From positions 1-36,392 of IMG/VR virus record IMGVR_UViG_3300010392_000555: a stretch of 36,392 nucleotides of DNA; one strand, 5' to 3'. Positions 1-6,142 of this stretch are shown piece after piece; position 1 is the first letter of the stretch, and every line of letters starts with the position of its first letter. The DNA comes from a virus. The position numbers and the translations under genes were made by a program. The notes beneath the pieces are model-generated. The model saw nothing but the letters and a program-made list of their open reading frames with translations, was not told the origin of the DNA and did not search any database.

Positions 1-203
1 ACTTTCTCGTTTCTAGAAACACGGGTGTCCCGGTTAAATCCCGTGTCTACCGCACAAGTAGGGGTAGCGTCCTACCTACCGAACTCACTTTCAGCGGCGG
101 CAAGGTATTCTGTACCCTCAGTCCGTATCTTGTTGGCAATCCTGCGCGTGGTGGACATCCAACGCGAACCACGTCCGCTGAATCTTATGCGTCCCCTAAA
201 CTC
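1..203 (+). other. Non-coding hairpin-rich leader
   Basis: No convincing gene is seen here. Three potential hairpins are visible: a 7-bp perfect stem pairing 19-25 with 40-46, a 5-bp stem pairing 58-62 with 71-75, and a 6-bp stem pairing 147-152 with 168-173. The segment runs directly into the intrinsic terminator at 204-237. It may be the end of an upstream transcript, or a leader RNA for the operon that starts at 247. The segment resembling a T-arm around 26-50 does not complete a tRNA in the visible bases. Function is unknown. Confidence 0.4.
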
Positions 204-237
204 GGGGAGGTCATAGCTACGGCCTCCCCACCTTTTT
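204..237 (+). terminator. Rho-independent terminator just upstream of the first gene
   Basis: A 9-bp GC-rich stem (204-212 with 221-229, one T-G pair) with an 8-nt loop is followed by five T at 233-237. This is a good intrinsic terminator in the plus direction. It ends only nine bases before the start codon at 247, leaving no room for a promoter between them. Downstream transcription must therefore read through it, or be controlled by attenuation or antitermination. Confidence 0.7.
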
Positions 238-246
238 GGGTGTGAG

Positions 247-624
247 ATGAAAAAAACCCGTAAGAAACCCGTCAAGCATGAGGAACTATTGCAAAAAGAC
301 GTGGTTGAGTTGCTTCTGACGTATGAGGCGCAGAGAAAACTAACCTTCACGGCTGTGACAAACAATGTGCCTTATACAGGTTGGAAAGCAATCAAGAGCA
401 CCGAGAAATTTAAGGAACTTGGTATGCGTCCCGGCTTTCCTGACATGGCGATATTCAGGTTTGAAGGGTTACCTATATTCATTGAATTGAAAAGCAAAAA
501 GGGGCAACTACAGGACAACCAAGAAGACTGGCGCGACACACTGCAAGCCATGGGTTTTAGCTGGTATCTCATTCGCAGCGTTGATGACGTGAAAGAGGTA
601 TTGAAGAAAGAGGGTGTAGTATGA
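247..624 (+). CDS. VRR-NUC domain nuclease
   Basis: This 125-aa protein matches the small stand-alone VRR-NUC nucleases common in phages. The family core is visible: a G-x-PD motif with Asp66, the E-x-K pair Glu80/Lys82 in the segment PIFIELKSKKG, and Gln92 in the following helix, then a G-x-x-x-x-x-x-R-S strand near the C terminus. These fit the PD-(D/E)xK catalytic core, so a metal-dependent DNA nuclease, possibly acting on branched DNA, is expected. The ATG at 247 follows a weak ribosome site (GTGAG). The stop overlaps the start of the next gene (621), so the two are probably co-translated. The N-terminal stretch is very lysine-rich. The family call is firm; the substrate is not known. Confidence 0.85.
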   Translation: MKKTRKKPVKHEELLQKDVVELLLTYEAQRKLTFTAVTNNVPYTGWKAIKSTEKFKELGMRPGFPDMAIFRFEGLPIFIELKSKKGQLQDNQEDWRDTLQAMGFSWYLIRSVDDVKEVLKKEGVV

Positions 625-1928
625 AAAGGGTTTATAAAGAGACAAATGTTTATGATGCTTCAATAAAGCGACTTGATTTTATATTTGAAACTTTTGAGCG
701 CATATATTTGTCATTTTCAGGGGGCAAAGACAGTGGAGTCTTGCTCAATTTAGTTTTGGACTACATGAAGGAACGGTCCATTGATCGGAAGATAGGGGTT
801 CAGATTCTAGACAATGAAGCAAACTATGAATACTCCCTTGAGTTTATGCGCCAGCTTTTGGATGCAAATAGAGACTATCTCGATATTTACTGGTGCTGTC
901 TCCCCATAACCTTACCCTGCACGGTTTCTTCTTATGAGGTTGATTGGCAATGCTGGGGTATTGATGATGAACACCGCTGGGTCCGCCCAATGCCTGATAT
1001 GGATTATGTGGTTAATATAGACAATCACCCCTTTGGGGATATGTTTGAAGAAAATATGAACTATGACCATTTTTGGGATATGTTTTCAGAGTGGTACAGC
1101 CAGGGCAAACCTACCGCCAATCTTATTGGTATAAGGACGGACGAAAGTCTGAACCGTTTTCGCGCAATAATGAACGAGCGCAAAGAAACGATGAAGGGTA
1201 TGCAATGGACGAAAAGGAATACAAAACATTCTTATAATTGCTACCCCATTTATGATTGGCGGACCCGTGATATATGGGTTGCTAACGCAAAGTTTGGATG
1301 GGACTACAATAAACTATACGACACCTTTTATATGGCTGGCGTCCCAATAGGAAAAATGCGTGTCGCAAGCCCCTTTATGTCAGAAGGGAAATCATCATTA
1401 AATCTTTACCGGGTTATTGATGGGCATACATGGGCGAGGCTTTGCGCACGGGTTGCGGGCGCAAACTTTGTGGCGCACTACGGCAAACAACTAGATTACA
1501 AAAGCGTTAAGCTGCCGGATGGTCACACTTGGAAGTCGTTTGTTAAATTCCTCTTAGACACATTACCGTCCGGCCCAGCTATAAATTTTAAGCAGCGCTT
1601 CATTCAGTCCATTAAGTTCTGGGGCAGGAAGGGGCGCGGGTTAGCAAATGAGGTTATTGCAGAACTTGATAAGCATGGCGTGCGCTTTACACTTAACGGC
1701 GTAACACCTCATGGGGGGAATTCTCTTAAAAGAGTTGTTATAAAAACACCGCCTGATCATGTTGATTTTCTGTCTGGGAACAATAGCGCTGTCACGTCAT
1801 GGAAAAGATTTGCGCTAACTATTCTTAAGAACGATCACACTTGCAAATATATGGGGCTTGCGCCGACTAAAGAGCAGGCTTTGAGGCAACGGGAAATTCA
1901 AAAAAAATACAGTGGGATAAAATCATGA
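621..1928 (+). CDS. IbrA/YbdN-type PAPS-reductase-like protein (DUF3440)
   Basis: This 435-aa protein has an N-terminal adenine-nucleotide alpha-hydrolase (PP-loop) fold, with the ATP-binding motif SGGKDS at residues 33-38. It matches phosphoadenosine phosphosulfate reductase-like proteins of the IbrA/YbdN group. Its C terminus carries a TSWKRFALTILKND motif at about 392-405, as in DUF3440 proteins. Real PAPS reductases are shorter and feed cysteine synthesis. In this group, as in DndC-type enzymes, the PP-loop domain is thought to activate a substrate by adenylation, but the substrate is unknown. It overlaps the VRR-NUC gene by 4 bases and the cupin-ParB fusion by 4 bases, so they form one operon. 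IbrA-type genes normally pair with an IbrB (ParB-like) gene, which is what follows. Confidence 0.85.
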   Translation: MKRVYKETNVYDASIKRLDFIFETFERIYLSFSGGKDSGVLLNLVLDYMKERSIDRKIGVQILDNEANYEYSLEFMRQLLDANRDYLDIYWCCLPITLPCTVSSYEVDWQCWGIDDEHRWVRPMPDMDYVVNIDNHPFGDMFEENMNYDHFWDMFSEWYSQGKPTANLIGIRTDESLNRFRAIMNERKETMKGMQWTKRNTKHSYNCYPIYDWRTRDIWVANAKFGWDYNKLYDTFYMAGVPIGKMRVASPFMSEGKSSLNLYRVIDGHTWARLCARVAGANFVAHYGKQLDYKSVKLPDGHTWKSFVKFLLDTLPSGPAINFKQRFIQSIKFWGRKGRGLANEVIAELDKHGVRFTLNGVTPHGGNSLKRVVIKTPPDHVDFLSGNNSAVTSWKRFALTILKNDHTCKYMGLAPTKEQALRQREIQKKYSGIKS

Positions 1929-2845
1929 AAATTATTGATGTTGAAAATCTGCCAGAATCACGAAAGGTCATTTTTGGCACGGGCGTGAGTAATCGGATTT
2001 TATTAGAGAAGGACGGTTGTGGTTACACACTAACTCACACAACCGTATATCCAGGAGAACGGGCTTTTTGGCATTATAAAGATCACATTGAAAGCTGTTA
2101 TTGCATCAGCGGTATTGGCACTCTTGAATGCGCTCGAACAGGGGAAAAGCATACAATCACTCCTGGAATAACTTATGTTCTTGATGATTATGATGCACAC
2201 TATTTTGAGGCGCATGAACCAACAGTTTTGATTTGTGTTTTCAATCCTCCATTGCGGGGGGCAGAGGTTCACGAGGAAGATGGTTCATATCGTACAGGGT
2301 ACAAATCTCCTGTTTATGATGTTAGGGCTGTGCCAATTGAAAAGGTAACGGCTAATGACTACAACCCTAACAGCGTTGCGCCACCAGAAATGGAGCTACT
2401 AGAAACGTCTATTTGGGAGGATGGGTATACGCAGCCGGTTGTGGTGGTGAGAGACTTCGACAATGGCACATACGTTGTCGTGGATGGATTTCATAGATAC
2501 CTAACACTCAAAAACAGTAAGCGCATTAACGAGCGTGAGAATGGAATGCTTCCTGTTGTTATCTTAAACAAAGATATGTCAGACAGGATGGCCTCTACGA
2601 TTCGCCACAACCGAGCAAGGGGCACTCACAACATTGAACTAATGAGCACAATTGTTGCTGAGTTAGTGGAAATGGGGAAGGGTGATAGGTGGATTTGCAA
2701 GCACATTGGAATGTCTTCCGATGAGTTGTTGAGGTTAAAGCAAATTACTGGCCTTGCGGCTCTTTTTCAGAATCAGGACTTCTCTAAAAGTTGGGATGCT
2801 GAAGATTTTGAGGAGGCAATTTTAGAAGATGAGGCTTCCGTTTAA
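1925..2845 (+). CDS. Fusion: EctC-like (ectoine synthase-type) cupin + IbrB/ParB-like domain
   Basis: This 306-aa protein has two recognisable parts. Residues 1 to about 122 look like ectoine synthase (EctC): a cupin with YCISGIG at 59-65 and the family signature CVFNPPL at 104-110, followed by EVHEEDG at 114-120. Glu56, Tyr84 and His92 fall where the reported EctC iron ligands lie (from memory Glu57, Tyr85, His93). Residues from about 130 resemble ParB-like proteins of the IbrB/YbdM group, with DGFHR at 187-191 and RHNRARGTH at 227-235. The ATG overlaps the PAPS-reductase-like stop (ATGA), and the end overlaps the next start. No ectA or ectB is present, so it is unlikely to make ectoine for osmoprotection. 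The cupin may act on a small molecule or modified residue in concert with the PP-loop partner, which is inference. I do not know this fusion as a described architecture. Confidence 0.85.
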   Translation: MKIIDVENLPESRKVIFGTGVSNRILLEKDGCGYTLTHTTVYPGERAFWHYKDHIESCYCISGIGTLECARTGEKHTITPGITYVLDDYDAHYFEAHEPTVLICVFNPPLRGAEVHEEDGSYRTGYKSPVYDVRAVPIEKVTANDYNPNSVAPPEMELLETSIWEDGYTQPVVVVRDFDNGTYVVVDGFHRYLTLKNSKRINERENGMLPVVILNKDMSDRMASTIRHNRARGTHNIELMSTIVAELVEMGKGDRWICKHIGMSSDELLRLKQITGLAALFQNQDFSKSWDAEDFEEAILEDEASV

Positions 2846-3245
2846 GCGTGTGTGGCACCCTTACGAAAAATGGGAGGAAATCCATTTTAATATGTGGGGA
2901 ACGGTGGTTGATAGAAAAGATTTTCTAAGGCGGGCAATAGAGTTTACAGGGAACCATACTTTGTACGGGTCTTACATGATGCGCGTAGTGAAAGGGTGGC
3001 CGATTAGCTGTGAAAATGCGCTAACGGACAACACACTTAACAAAAGAGCATGGATAGGCCATGCCGCCTGTTCTTTGTATATGCGGTGTCCAGAGGACAT
3101 AACGCGGAAGGCTTGGGCGTTTTTGACAAATGAGCAACAATTACTGGCAAATAAAGAAGCACGGCGAGCAATTCAAGAATGGGCGGACCACTACAGAAAG
3201 GGTGGAGGAGTATATAAAGGTCTGGAAGACAAGATGCTATTATGA
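2829..3245 (+). CDS. Conserved hypothetical protein of the IbrAB-type cassette
   Basis: This 138-aa soluble protein is rich in Trp and basic residues. It has no signal peptide or membrane segment. Notable stretches are GWPISCENALTD at about 56-67 and an alpha-helical end with NKEARRAIQEWADH. It starts 17 bases inside the end of the cupin-ParB gene, so it is part of the same transcription and translation unit. I recognise its general look from phage gene neighbourhoods but cannot name a function. The last 116 bases overlap an open frame that continues into the next gene. Both frames look plausible as protein there, which is unusual. Confidence 0.7.
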   Translation: MRLPFKRVWHPYEKWEEIHFNMWGTVVDRKDFLRRAIEFTGNHTLYGSYMMRVVKGWPISCENALTDNTLNKRAWIGHAACSLYMRCPEDITRKAWAFLTNEQQLLANKEARRAIQEWADHYRKGGGVYKGLEDKMLL

Positions 3246-3555
3246 AGATATTCCAGATTGCGTGGACGCTTTGTTAGAACGATCTGGACGGGTTCCAAGT
3301 TACCGCCTTATTGCAATGCAAATATTACGAGGCGACCTAATGCTTTTAGGGCTAGGGTTTTCGTCCCCAGTTTCTAAATATTATTACGACCTTAAAAGAA
3401 AACCATCTAAGCAATTGGAGTTTAGGTTTAATGAGAACGCAGAAACCAGACACAGCAGCCATCCGCAGATCAATGGAATATTGGGCAAAGACAAACCCTC
3501 AATTCCTGGGAACCAACCTTTACGCTCAAATGCAAAGCACTTTGGACTGGATTGA
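3202..3555 (+). CDS. Small protein resembling the C-terminal part of DUF3440 proteins
   Basis: Taken from the GTG at 3202 this is 117 aa; an ATG at 3130 would add 24 residues and a 116-base overlap with the previous gene. Neither start has a well-spaced ribosome site. The segment VPSYRLIAMQILRGD (residues 31-45) resembles TSWKRFALTILKND near the C terminus of the PAPS-reductase-like protein at 621. The preceding KTRCYYEDIPD resembles the region before that motif in YbdN-type proteins, as I remember them. It therefore looks like a detached or duplicated C-terminal DUF3440 module working with the 621-3245 cassette. The last 125 bases overlap the next gene in another frame, so its true C terminus may be a run-on. 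Confidence 0.6.
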   Translation: MEEYIKVWKTRCYYEDIPDCVDALLERSGRVPSYRLIAMQILRGDLMLLGLGFSSPVSKYYYDLKRKPSKQLEFRFNENAETRHSSHPQINGILGKDKPSIPGNQPLRSNAKHFGLD

Positions 3556-3850
3556 CAGCCTGGGCGATTTGGGCGATGGGCCGTTCCCCGGCAAAACCAA
3601 GACATCCAAGGCAGCGGCTAAAAAGATTGCCCCGAAAGTGGGAACAATCCAGCACAAGGTTCTGGAGCAATTCAAACGCATGGCCGGTGCAGGCACTACC
3701 GACAGTGAATTGTTTGCCTTTTTCACTGAGGACCAGAACACGATTCGGGCAAGGCGCTGTGAGTTGCGGGACATGGGATTTATTCGTGACTCTGGGTGTG
3801 TAAGGCCAAATCACAAGAAGAACGATGAGACTGTGTGGGTAATCACATGA
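3431..3850 (+). CDS. Winged-helix-like small phage protein
   Basis: This 139-aa protein has an N-terminal helical region and a linker rich in Lys and Ala at about 58-72. Its C-terminal domain reads as a winged helix: VLEQFKRMAGAGTTDSELFA, then an RARRCELRDMGFI helix, then a strand pair ending VWVIT. Domains of this form occur in phage proteins that sense the arrangement of A/T-rich DNA or act as small regulators. The ATG at 3431 follows GGAG at 3417-3420, so the long overlap with the preceding frame is accepted; a later Met at 3476 is possible. It overlaps the next gene by 4 bases (ATGA). A DNA-binding role is inferred from fold only. Confidence 0.65.
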   Translation: MRTQKPDTAAIRRSMEYWAKTNPQFLGTNLYAQMQSTLDWIDSLGDLGDGPFPGKTKTSKAAAKKIAPKVGTIQHKVLEQFKRMAGAGTTDSELFAFFTEDQNTIRARRCELRDMGFIRDSGCVRPNHKKNDETVWVIT

Positions 3851-4104
3851 CCTTCACCCCAAACATGACCTTATGCATATGCCTAGCAGAAGTGGCCGAT
3901 GATACTGGTGTGAGTCCTGGGGATATTATGGGGAACAGACAGCACGCATCATCGGTTAAGGCGAGGCGACTGTTTATTAAAAAGGCATGGTTTCAGTACA
4001 AACAGCGCCAAGTTGATATAGCCGCTTTTTTAGGCATGAATGCGTTTTGGATTAATCATTTGATTCACGACACATCACACAACACAAAACGGAGGGCGGC
4101 TTAA
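3847..4104 (+). CDS. DnaA domain IV-like helix-turn-helix protein
   Basis: This 85-aa protein resembles the DNA-binding C-terminal domain of DnaA. It has VADDTGVSPGDIMGNRQ near the N terminus, a VKARRLFIKKAWFQY helix, then QVDIAAFLGMNAFWINHLIH in the position of the DnaA signature helix. The usual DHTTV-type signature is not kept (NAFWI instead), so it may bind a different sequence. The start at 3847 overlaps the previous stop as ATGA; an upstream in-frame GTG-type extension at 3835 is not needed. Small phage proteins of this kind may direct replication or regulate transcription. The domain call is moderate and the function is inference. Confidence 0.6.
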   Translation: MTFTPNMTLCICLAEVADDTGVSPGDIMGNRQHASSVKARRLFIKKAWFQYKQRQVDIAAFLGMNAFWINHLIHDTSHNTKRRAA

Positions 4105-4400
4105 TGGCTAACCCAAAGAAAGACTATGATTGGGACAAGGTAGCTGGTTTGTACCTTAAAGGCATGACTTGGCAGCAAATAGCCGATGCTATTGGCTATG
4201 AGTTTAAGCCCCGGTCTTTGCAACAAAAGTTTCAGGCAGAGCATCGGGTGCCACCACAGAAACCGCCCAAGGTTATCAATGAAAAGTGGCCGGACTTCTC
4301 AGGTGAGAATGTAACCCCGAGCAAGTCCGATGGGCGTGTGACACGTTGCCAGCCTACAGCGGAAGCCAAAACCAACGGCTCCAACATGGGTTGGGTCTAA
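4104..4400 (+). CDS. Small HTH protein
   Basis: This 98-aa basic protein has an N-terminal helix-turn-helix (residues about 9-32): VAGLYLKGMTWQQIADAIGY, of the kind found in resolvase- and GcrA-like HTH domains. The C-terminal half is low-complexity and probably disordered. The start overlaps the previous stop as TAATG. It closes the first gene cluster and is followed by the gene-free block 4401-4876, so it could regulate that region, but nothing proves this. Confidence 0.65.
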   Translation: MANPKKDYDWDKVAGLYLKGMTWQQIADAIGYEFKPRSLQQKFQAEHRVPPQKPPKVINEKWPDFSGENVTPSKSDGRVTRCQPTAEAKTNGSNMGWV

Positions 4401-4876
4401 AGGTACTATGATACCGTTGACTAAATCGCCGTAAGGCGTATTCTAAAAGAGTGAGAGCCGGACCCCTACTACAAGGTCCGACCCTCAAAACGGTTGTAAC
4501 GGGCAACCGCGCTTCAAATAACTTAATGAAGCCAAACCGCCTACACAACCAAAAAAAGGGTTTGTGGCGGTATTTTCCCCAAAGATTCGCCCACGGTGTA
4601 CGGAATCCCGGCTGAATAGCAAAATTCCACTCAATCGCGGGCAATGCGTGCCACTGTATCCCGCGCCCTTGGTAGCCCAAATTTGGGGCTTTTGAGGTAA
4701 GAGGTCTAAGGGCTTGGCAGGATTGACCCCTTGCTGGGTGCTATCGGGACCTAAAAGAACGATAGCGGGAAGATACGAGTACCAGTAATCCCTTGGTCGG
4801 GGCCTTGGTTTAACCTACGGGGTATTACCAAGGGGGAAAGTGGCTCATTGCGACTAAAAACTGAAAGGGATTGAGA
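4401..4876 (+). ncRNA. Candidate structured non-coding RNA or cis-regulatory block
   Basis: This 476-base stretch has no plausible gene on either strand but many perfect hairpins. The arms are GGACC/GGTCC near 4460-4485, CCGCC/GGCGG at 4537-4541 and 4566-4570, CGCGGG/CCCGCG around 4646-4669, the near-palindrome around 4674-4690, GCTATCG/CGATAGC at 4740-4746 and 4760-4766, and CCTTGGT with ACCAAGG between about 4791 and 4836. A possible long-range pair joins GGTACT near 4402 with AGTACC near 4780. The block lies between a complete gene and a gene with a good ribosome site. It could be a phage ncRNA, a long structured leader, a replication origin or a packaging site. I found no match to tRNA, tmRNA, RNase P or a convincing group I intron core. 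Confidence 0.45.
4537..4575 (+). terminator. Possible intrinsic terminator
   Basis: A CCGCC/GGCGG stem is extended by imperfect pairing of ACACAACC with GGGTTTGT around an A-rich loop, and is followed by TATTTT. It lies 137 bases after the HTH gene. It may end the first operon, or may be just one hairpin of the structured block. Confidence 0.35.
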
Positions 4877-4901
4877 ATGACTGACACAAGCAAGACGCCT
4901 G
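4877..4901 (+). repeat. Gene-start module, copy 1 (partner at 33891-33915, minus)
   Basis: The first 25 bases of the gene at 4877 match the first 25 bases of the minus-strand gene at 33915 with one mismatch. Both proteins begin MTDTSK. The ribosome-site regions are also alike (AAAGGGATTGAGA against GAAGGAATCAAA). The downstream protein sequences are unrelated. Confidence 0.8.
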
Positions 4902-5206
4902 CGCCGTTAAACGCCCTCAATACATTGAAACTCTGCCGTGATCGGTTCGCCGAATATGTTGTTTTGCATAGTGCAAAACAAACCATGAGCGGGAATGCGA
5001 AGGCACGCCGCCATCAGGAAATGGTTGACTTGATTGATGATACTCTTGCGGAGGAAAGCCTAAAGCAGGCAGTCAACGCGGTTGGTGAACCGCAAGAGCC
5101 ACCTAACTGGACAACTAATAAAACAGGTACTTGGTGCAATGATTGCGGAGCACACATGAAGGGACCAGCCCCCGCAATCCGCACAGCATTGGAGACAGAC
5201 AAATGA
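4877..5206 (+). CDS. Hypothetical protein with C-terminal Cys pair
   Basis: This 109-aa soluble protein is one I do not recognise. The ATG at 4877 has AAGGGA at 4865-4870 as ribosome site, better than the in-frame TTG at 4871. The middle is helical and charged. Near the C terminus the segment TWCNDCGAHMKG offers a CxxCxxH group that could bind a metal. Its first 25 bases nearly equal the start of the minus-strand gene at 33915. Its stop overlaps the next start (ATGA), so it is coupled to the replication-type gene downstream. Confidence 0.6.
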   Translation: MTDTSKTPAPLNALNTLKLCRDRFAEYVVLHSAKQTMSGNAKARRHQEMVDLIDDTLAEESLKQAVNAVGEPQEPPNWTTNKTGTWCNDCGAHMKGPAPAIRTALETDK

Positions 5207-5703
5207 CTGAATACACCAAAGACTTTGAACGCTTCTGGCTTGAATACCCAAAACGGCATAAACCCGGCGATAGTCAGAGGCCATCAAACCCTAAATTCCC
5301 GTCCTACAAGGCTTGGCTCAAAGCAATCAAGGTTGCACCCCCGGAGGTTATCATAGATAGCCTGGAGGGCTATAAAAACAGCCTTGGGGACCGATTGGGA
5401 ACGCCTTTCGTCTGTCAATGCACCACATACCTGAATCAACGCCGCTGGGAAGATTACCCACCGGGCGAGGTTCCGGCTCCACAGGAGCAAGAGGCCCCGG
5501 CCGCGCCTGATCGGCAGGAATTATTCGCAGCCTTCGGCTCAACCGACTATAATTTGTGGTTTAAAGAGGCTCACATTCTGGATAAGACCATCACTTATGC
5601 GACGGAGTTCAGGCGGAAATACGTTGAACAGCAATACGGGCCTAAATTACGGGGCATGGGGTTTGTGATTAGTGAGACGCTATCAGGACGGCAAAATGCC
5701 TGA
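5203..5703 (+). CDS. Putative phage replication protein (replisome-organiser-like)
   Basis: This 166-aa protein begins with a segment seen at the ends of many phage replication initiator and helicase-loader proteins: FERFWLEYPKR, a Lys/Pro stretch, KAWLKA, then a spaced block with PFVCQCTTYLNQRRWEDYP at about 67-85. After a Pro/Ala-rich linker, the C-terminal 55 residues (LWFKEAH through FRRKYVEQQYGPKL) resemble the N-terminal domain of DnaA-type proteins, which often mediates protein contacts. The start at 5203 is set by the ATGA overlap with the previous gene. A role in loading the host helicase is inference; no ATPase motif is present. Confidence 0.55.
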   Translation: MTEYTKDFERFWLEYPKRHKPGDSQRPSNPKFPSYKAWLKAIKVAPPEVIIDSLEGYKNSLGDRLGTPFVCQCTTYLNQRRWEDYPPGEVPAPQEQEAPAAPDRQELFAAFGSTDYNLWFKEAHILDKTITYATEFRRKYVEQQYGPKLRGMGFVISETLSGRQNA

Positions 5704-5712
5704 ATTACCAAC
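5695..5712 (+). repeat. 18-nt direct repeat, copy 1 (partner 6125-6142)
   Basis: AATGCCTGAATTACCAAC occurs here and again at 6125-6142, in both places covering the ATG and first codons of a frame beginning MPELPT. The repeats bracket two small membrane-protein genes. Confidence 0.9.
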
Positions 5713-5743
5713 TTTCATACATTATGAGGTAACTCATGGGTGA
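5696..5743 (+). pseudogene. Truncated start (stub) of the MPELPT gene at 6126
   Basis: An ATG at 5696 opens a 15-codon frame starting MPELPT, identical over six residues and 17 bases to the start of the 55-aa gene at 6126. It then diverges and stops at 5741-5743. Its beginning overlaps the stop of the replication-type gene, and its end overlaps the start of the next gene (5736). It looks like the remnant of a gene start left by an insertion, and may now act as a coupling leader peptide. Confidence 0.5.
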
Positions 5744-6002
5744 TGCTATGGGTGGGTTTATTCTTGGAGTTATGTCTGTTGTGATTTCCCAAGGCTGGCT
5801 AAGAATGGTCTGGCAGGTGTTCCGCCGTTCCAGAACCCAAAAATTCGGGGTTATGGATATATTGATTGTGGAAGCAGAGAAGCAAGCTCGTTTGGTAGAG
5901 CGTATTCGAATTCGCCGCAACATCAGAATGGTGGGTAGGAGGCGTGGAAAGGAAATGACAGACGCGGAGATCAACGTGCTTTTAGGAACGGACAATGACT
6001 AA
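5736..6002 (+). CDS. Small membrane-anchored protein with basic tail
   Basis: This 88-aa protein has one N-terminal hydrophobic segment (about residues 5-24, GGFILGVMSVVISQG) followed by a strongly basic middle with many Arg (RLVERIRIRRNIRMVGRRR) and a short acidic end. It has no recognised family. GAGGT at 5726-5730 serves as ribosome site. The end overlaps the next small membrane-protein gene by 8 bases. It sits inside the segment bounded by the 18-nt repeats 5695/6125, so it may be a recent acquisition. Confidence 0.55.
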   Translation: MGDAMGGFILGVMSVVISQGWLRMVWQVFRRSRTQKFGVMDILIVEAEKQARLVERIRIRRNIRMVGRRRGKEMTDAEINVLLGTDND

Positions 6003-6123
6003 CTGGAACGACTTGAAAAGCGCTGAGCCTAAAGGCCCCCACGCCATAGCTTTTATACTAACCGCAGTTATTGCTGGCCTGCTTGTGTTTTATGGTATCC
6101 CGGCGCTGTTTGGGGGTGGGTAA
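5995..6123 (+). CDS. Small one-TM membrane protein (42 aa)
   Basis: The frame from ATG 5995 to TAA 6121-6123 encodes 42 residues: a short polar N terminus (MTNWNDLKSAEPKGPH) and one hydrophobic helix (AIAFILTAVIAGLLVFYGI) ending GGG. It overlaps the preceding gene by 8 bases and the next start follows after 2 bases, so it fits the overlapping gene chain. Function is unknown; small phage membrane peptides of this size are often holin-like or superinfection-related. Confidence 0.55.
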   Translation: MTNWNDLKSAEPKGPHAIAFILTAVIAGLLVFYGIPALFGGG

Positions 6124-6124
6124 G

Positions 6125-6142
6125 AATGCCTGAATTACCAAC
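6125..6142 (+). repeat. 18-nt direct repeat, copy 2 (partner 5695-5712)
   Basis: This is the second copy of the repeat, at the start of the intact 55-aa gene. Confidence 0.9.

Noticed and set aside
1-55. tRNA-like 3' part (T-loop-like GGTTAAATCC followed by CTACCGCA)
   Set aside because: The T-stem does not pair fully, the loop lacks the usual TTC, no anticodon arm fits, and the rest would lie outside the window.
25-216. 63-residue open frame on the plus strand from a GTG
   Set aside because: Low-complexity composition, no ribosome site, and it lies in the hairpin-rich leader and runs into the terminator hairpin.
4354-4680. 108-residue open frame on the minus strand
   Set aside because: Composition unlike a protein, no ribosome site, and it covers the hairpins of the structured block and the end of a better plus-strand gene.
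4401-4876. Group I intron
   Set aside because: A GAAGATA segment near 4770 recalls one conserved element, but the other core pairings and exon junctions could not be found; the flanking genes look complete.
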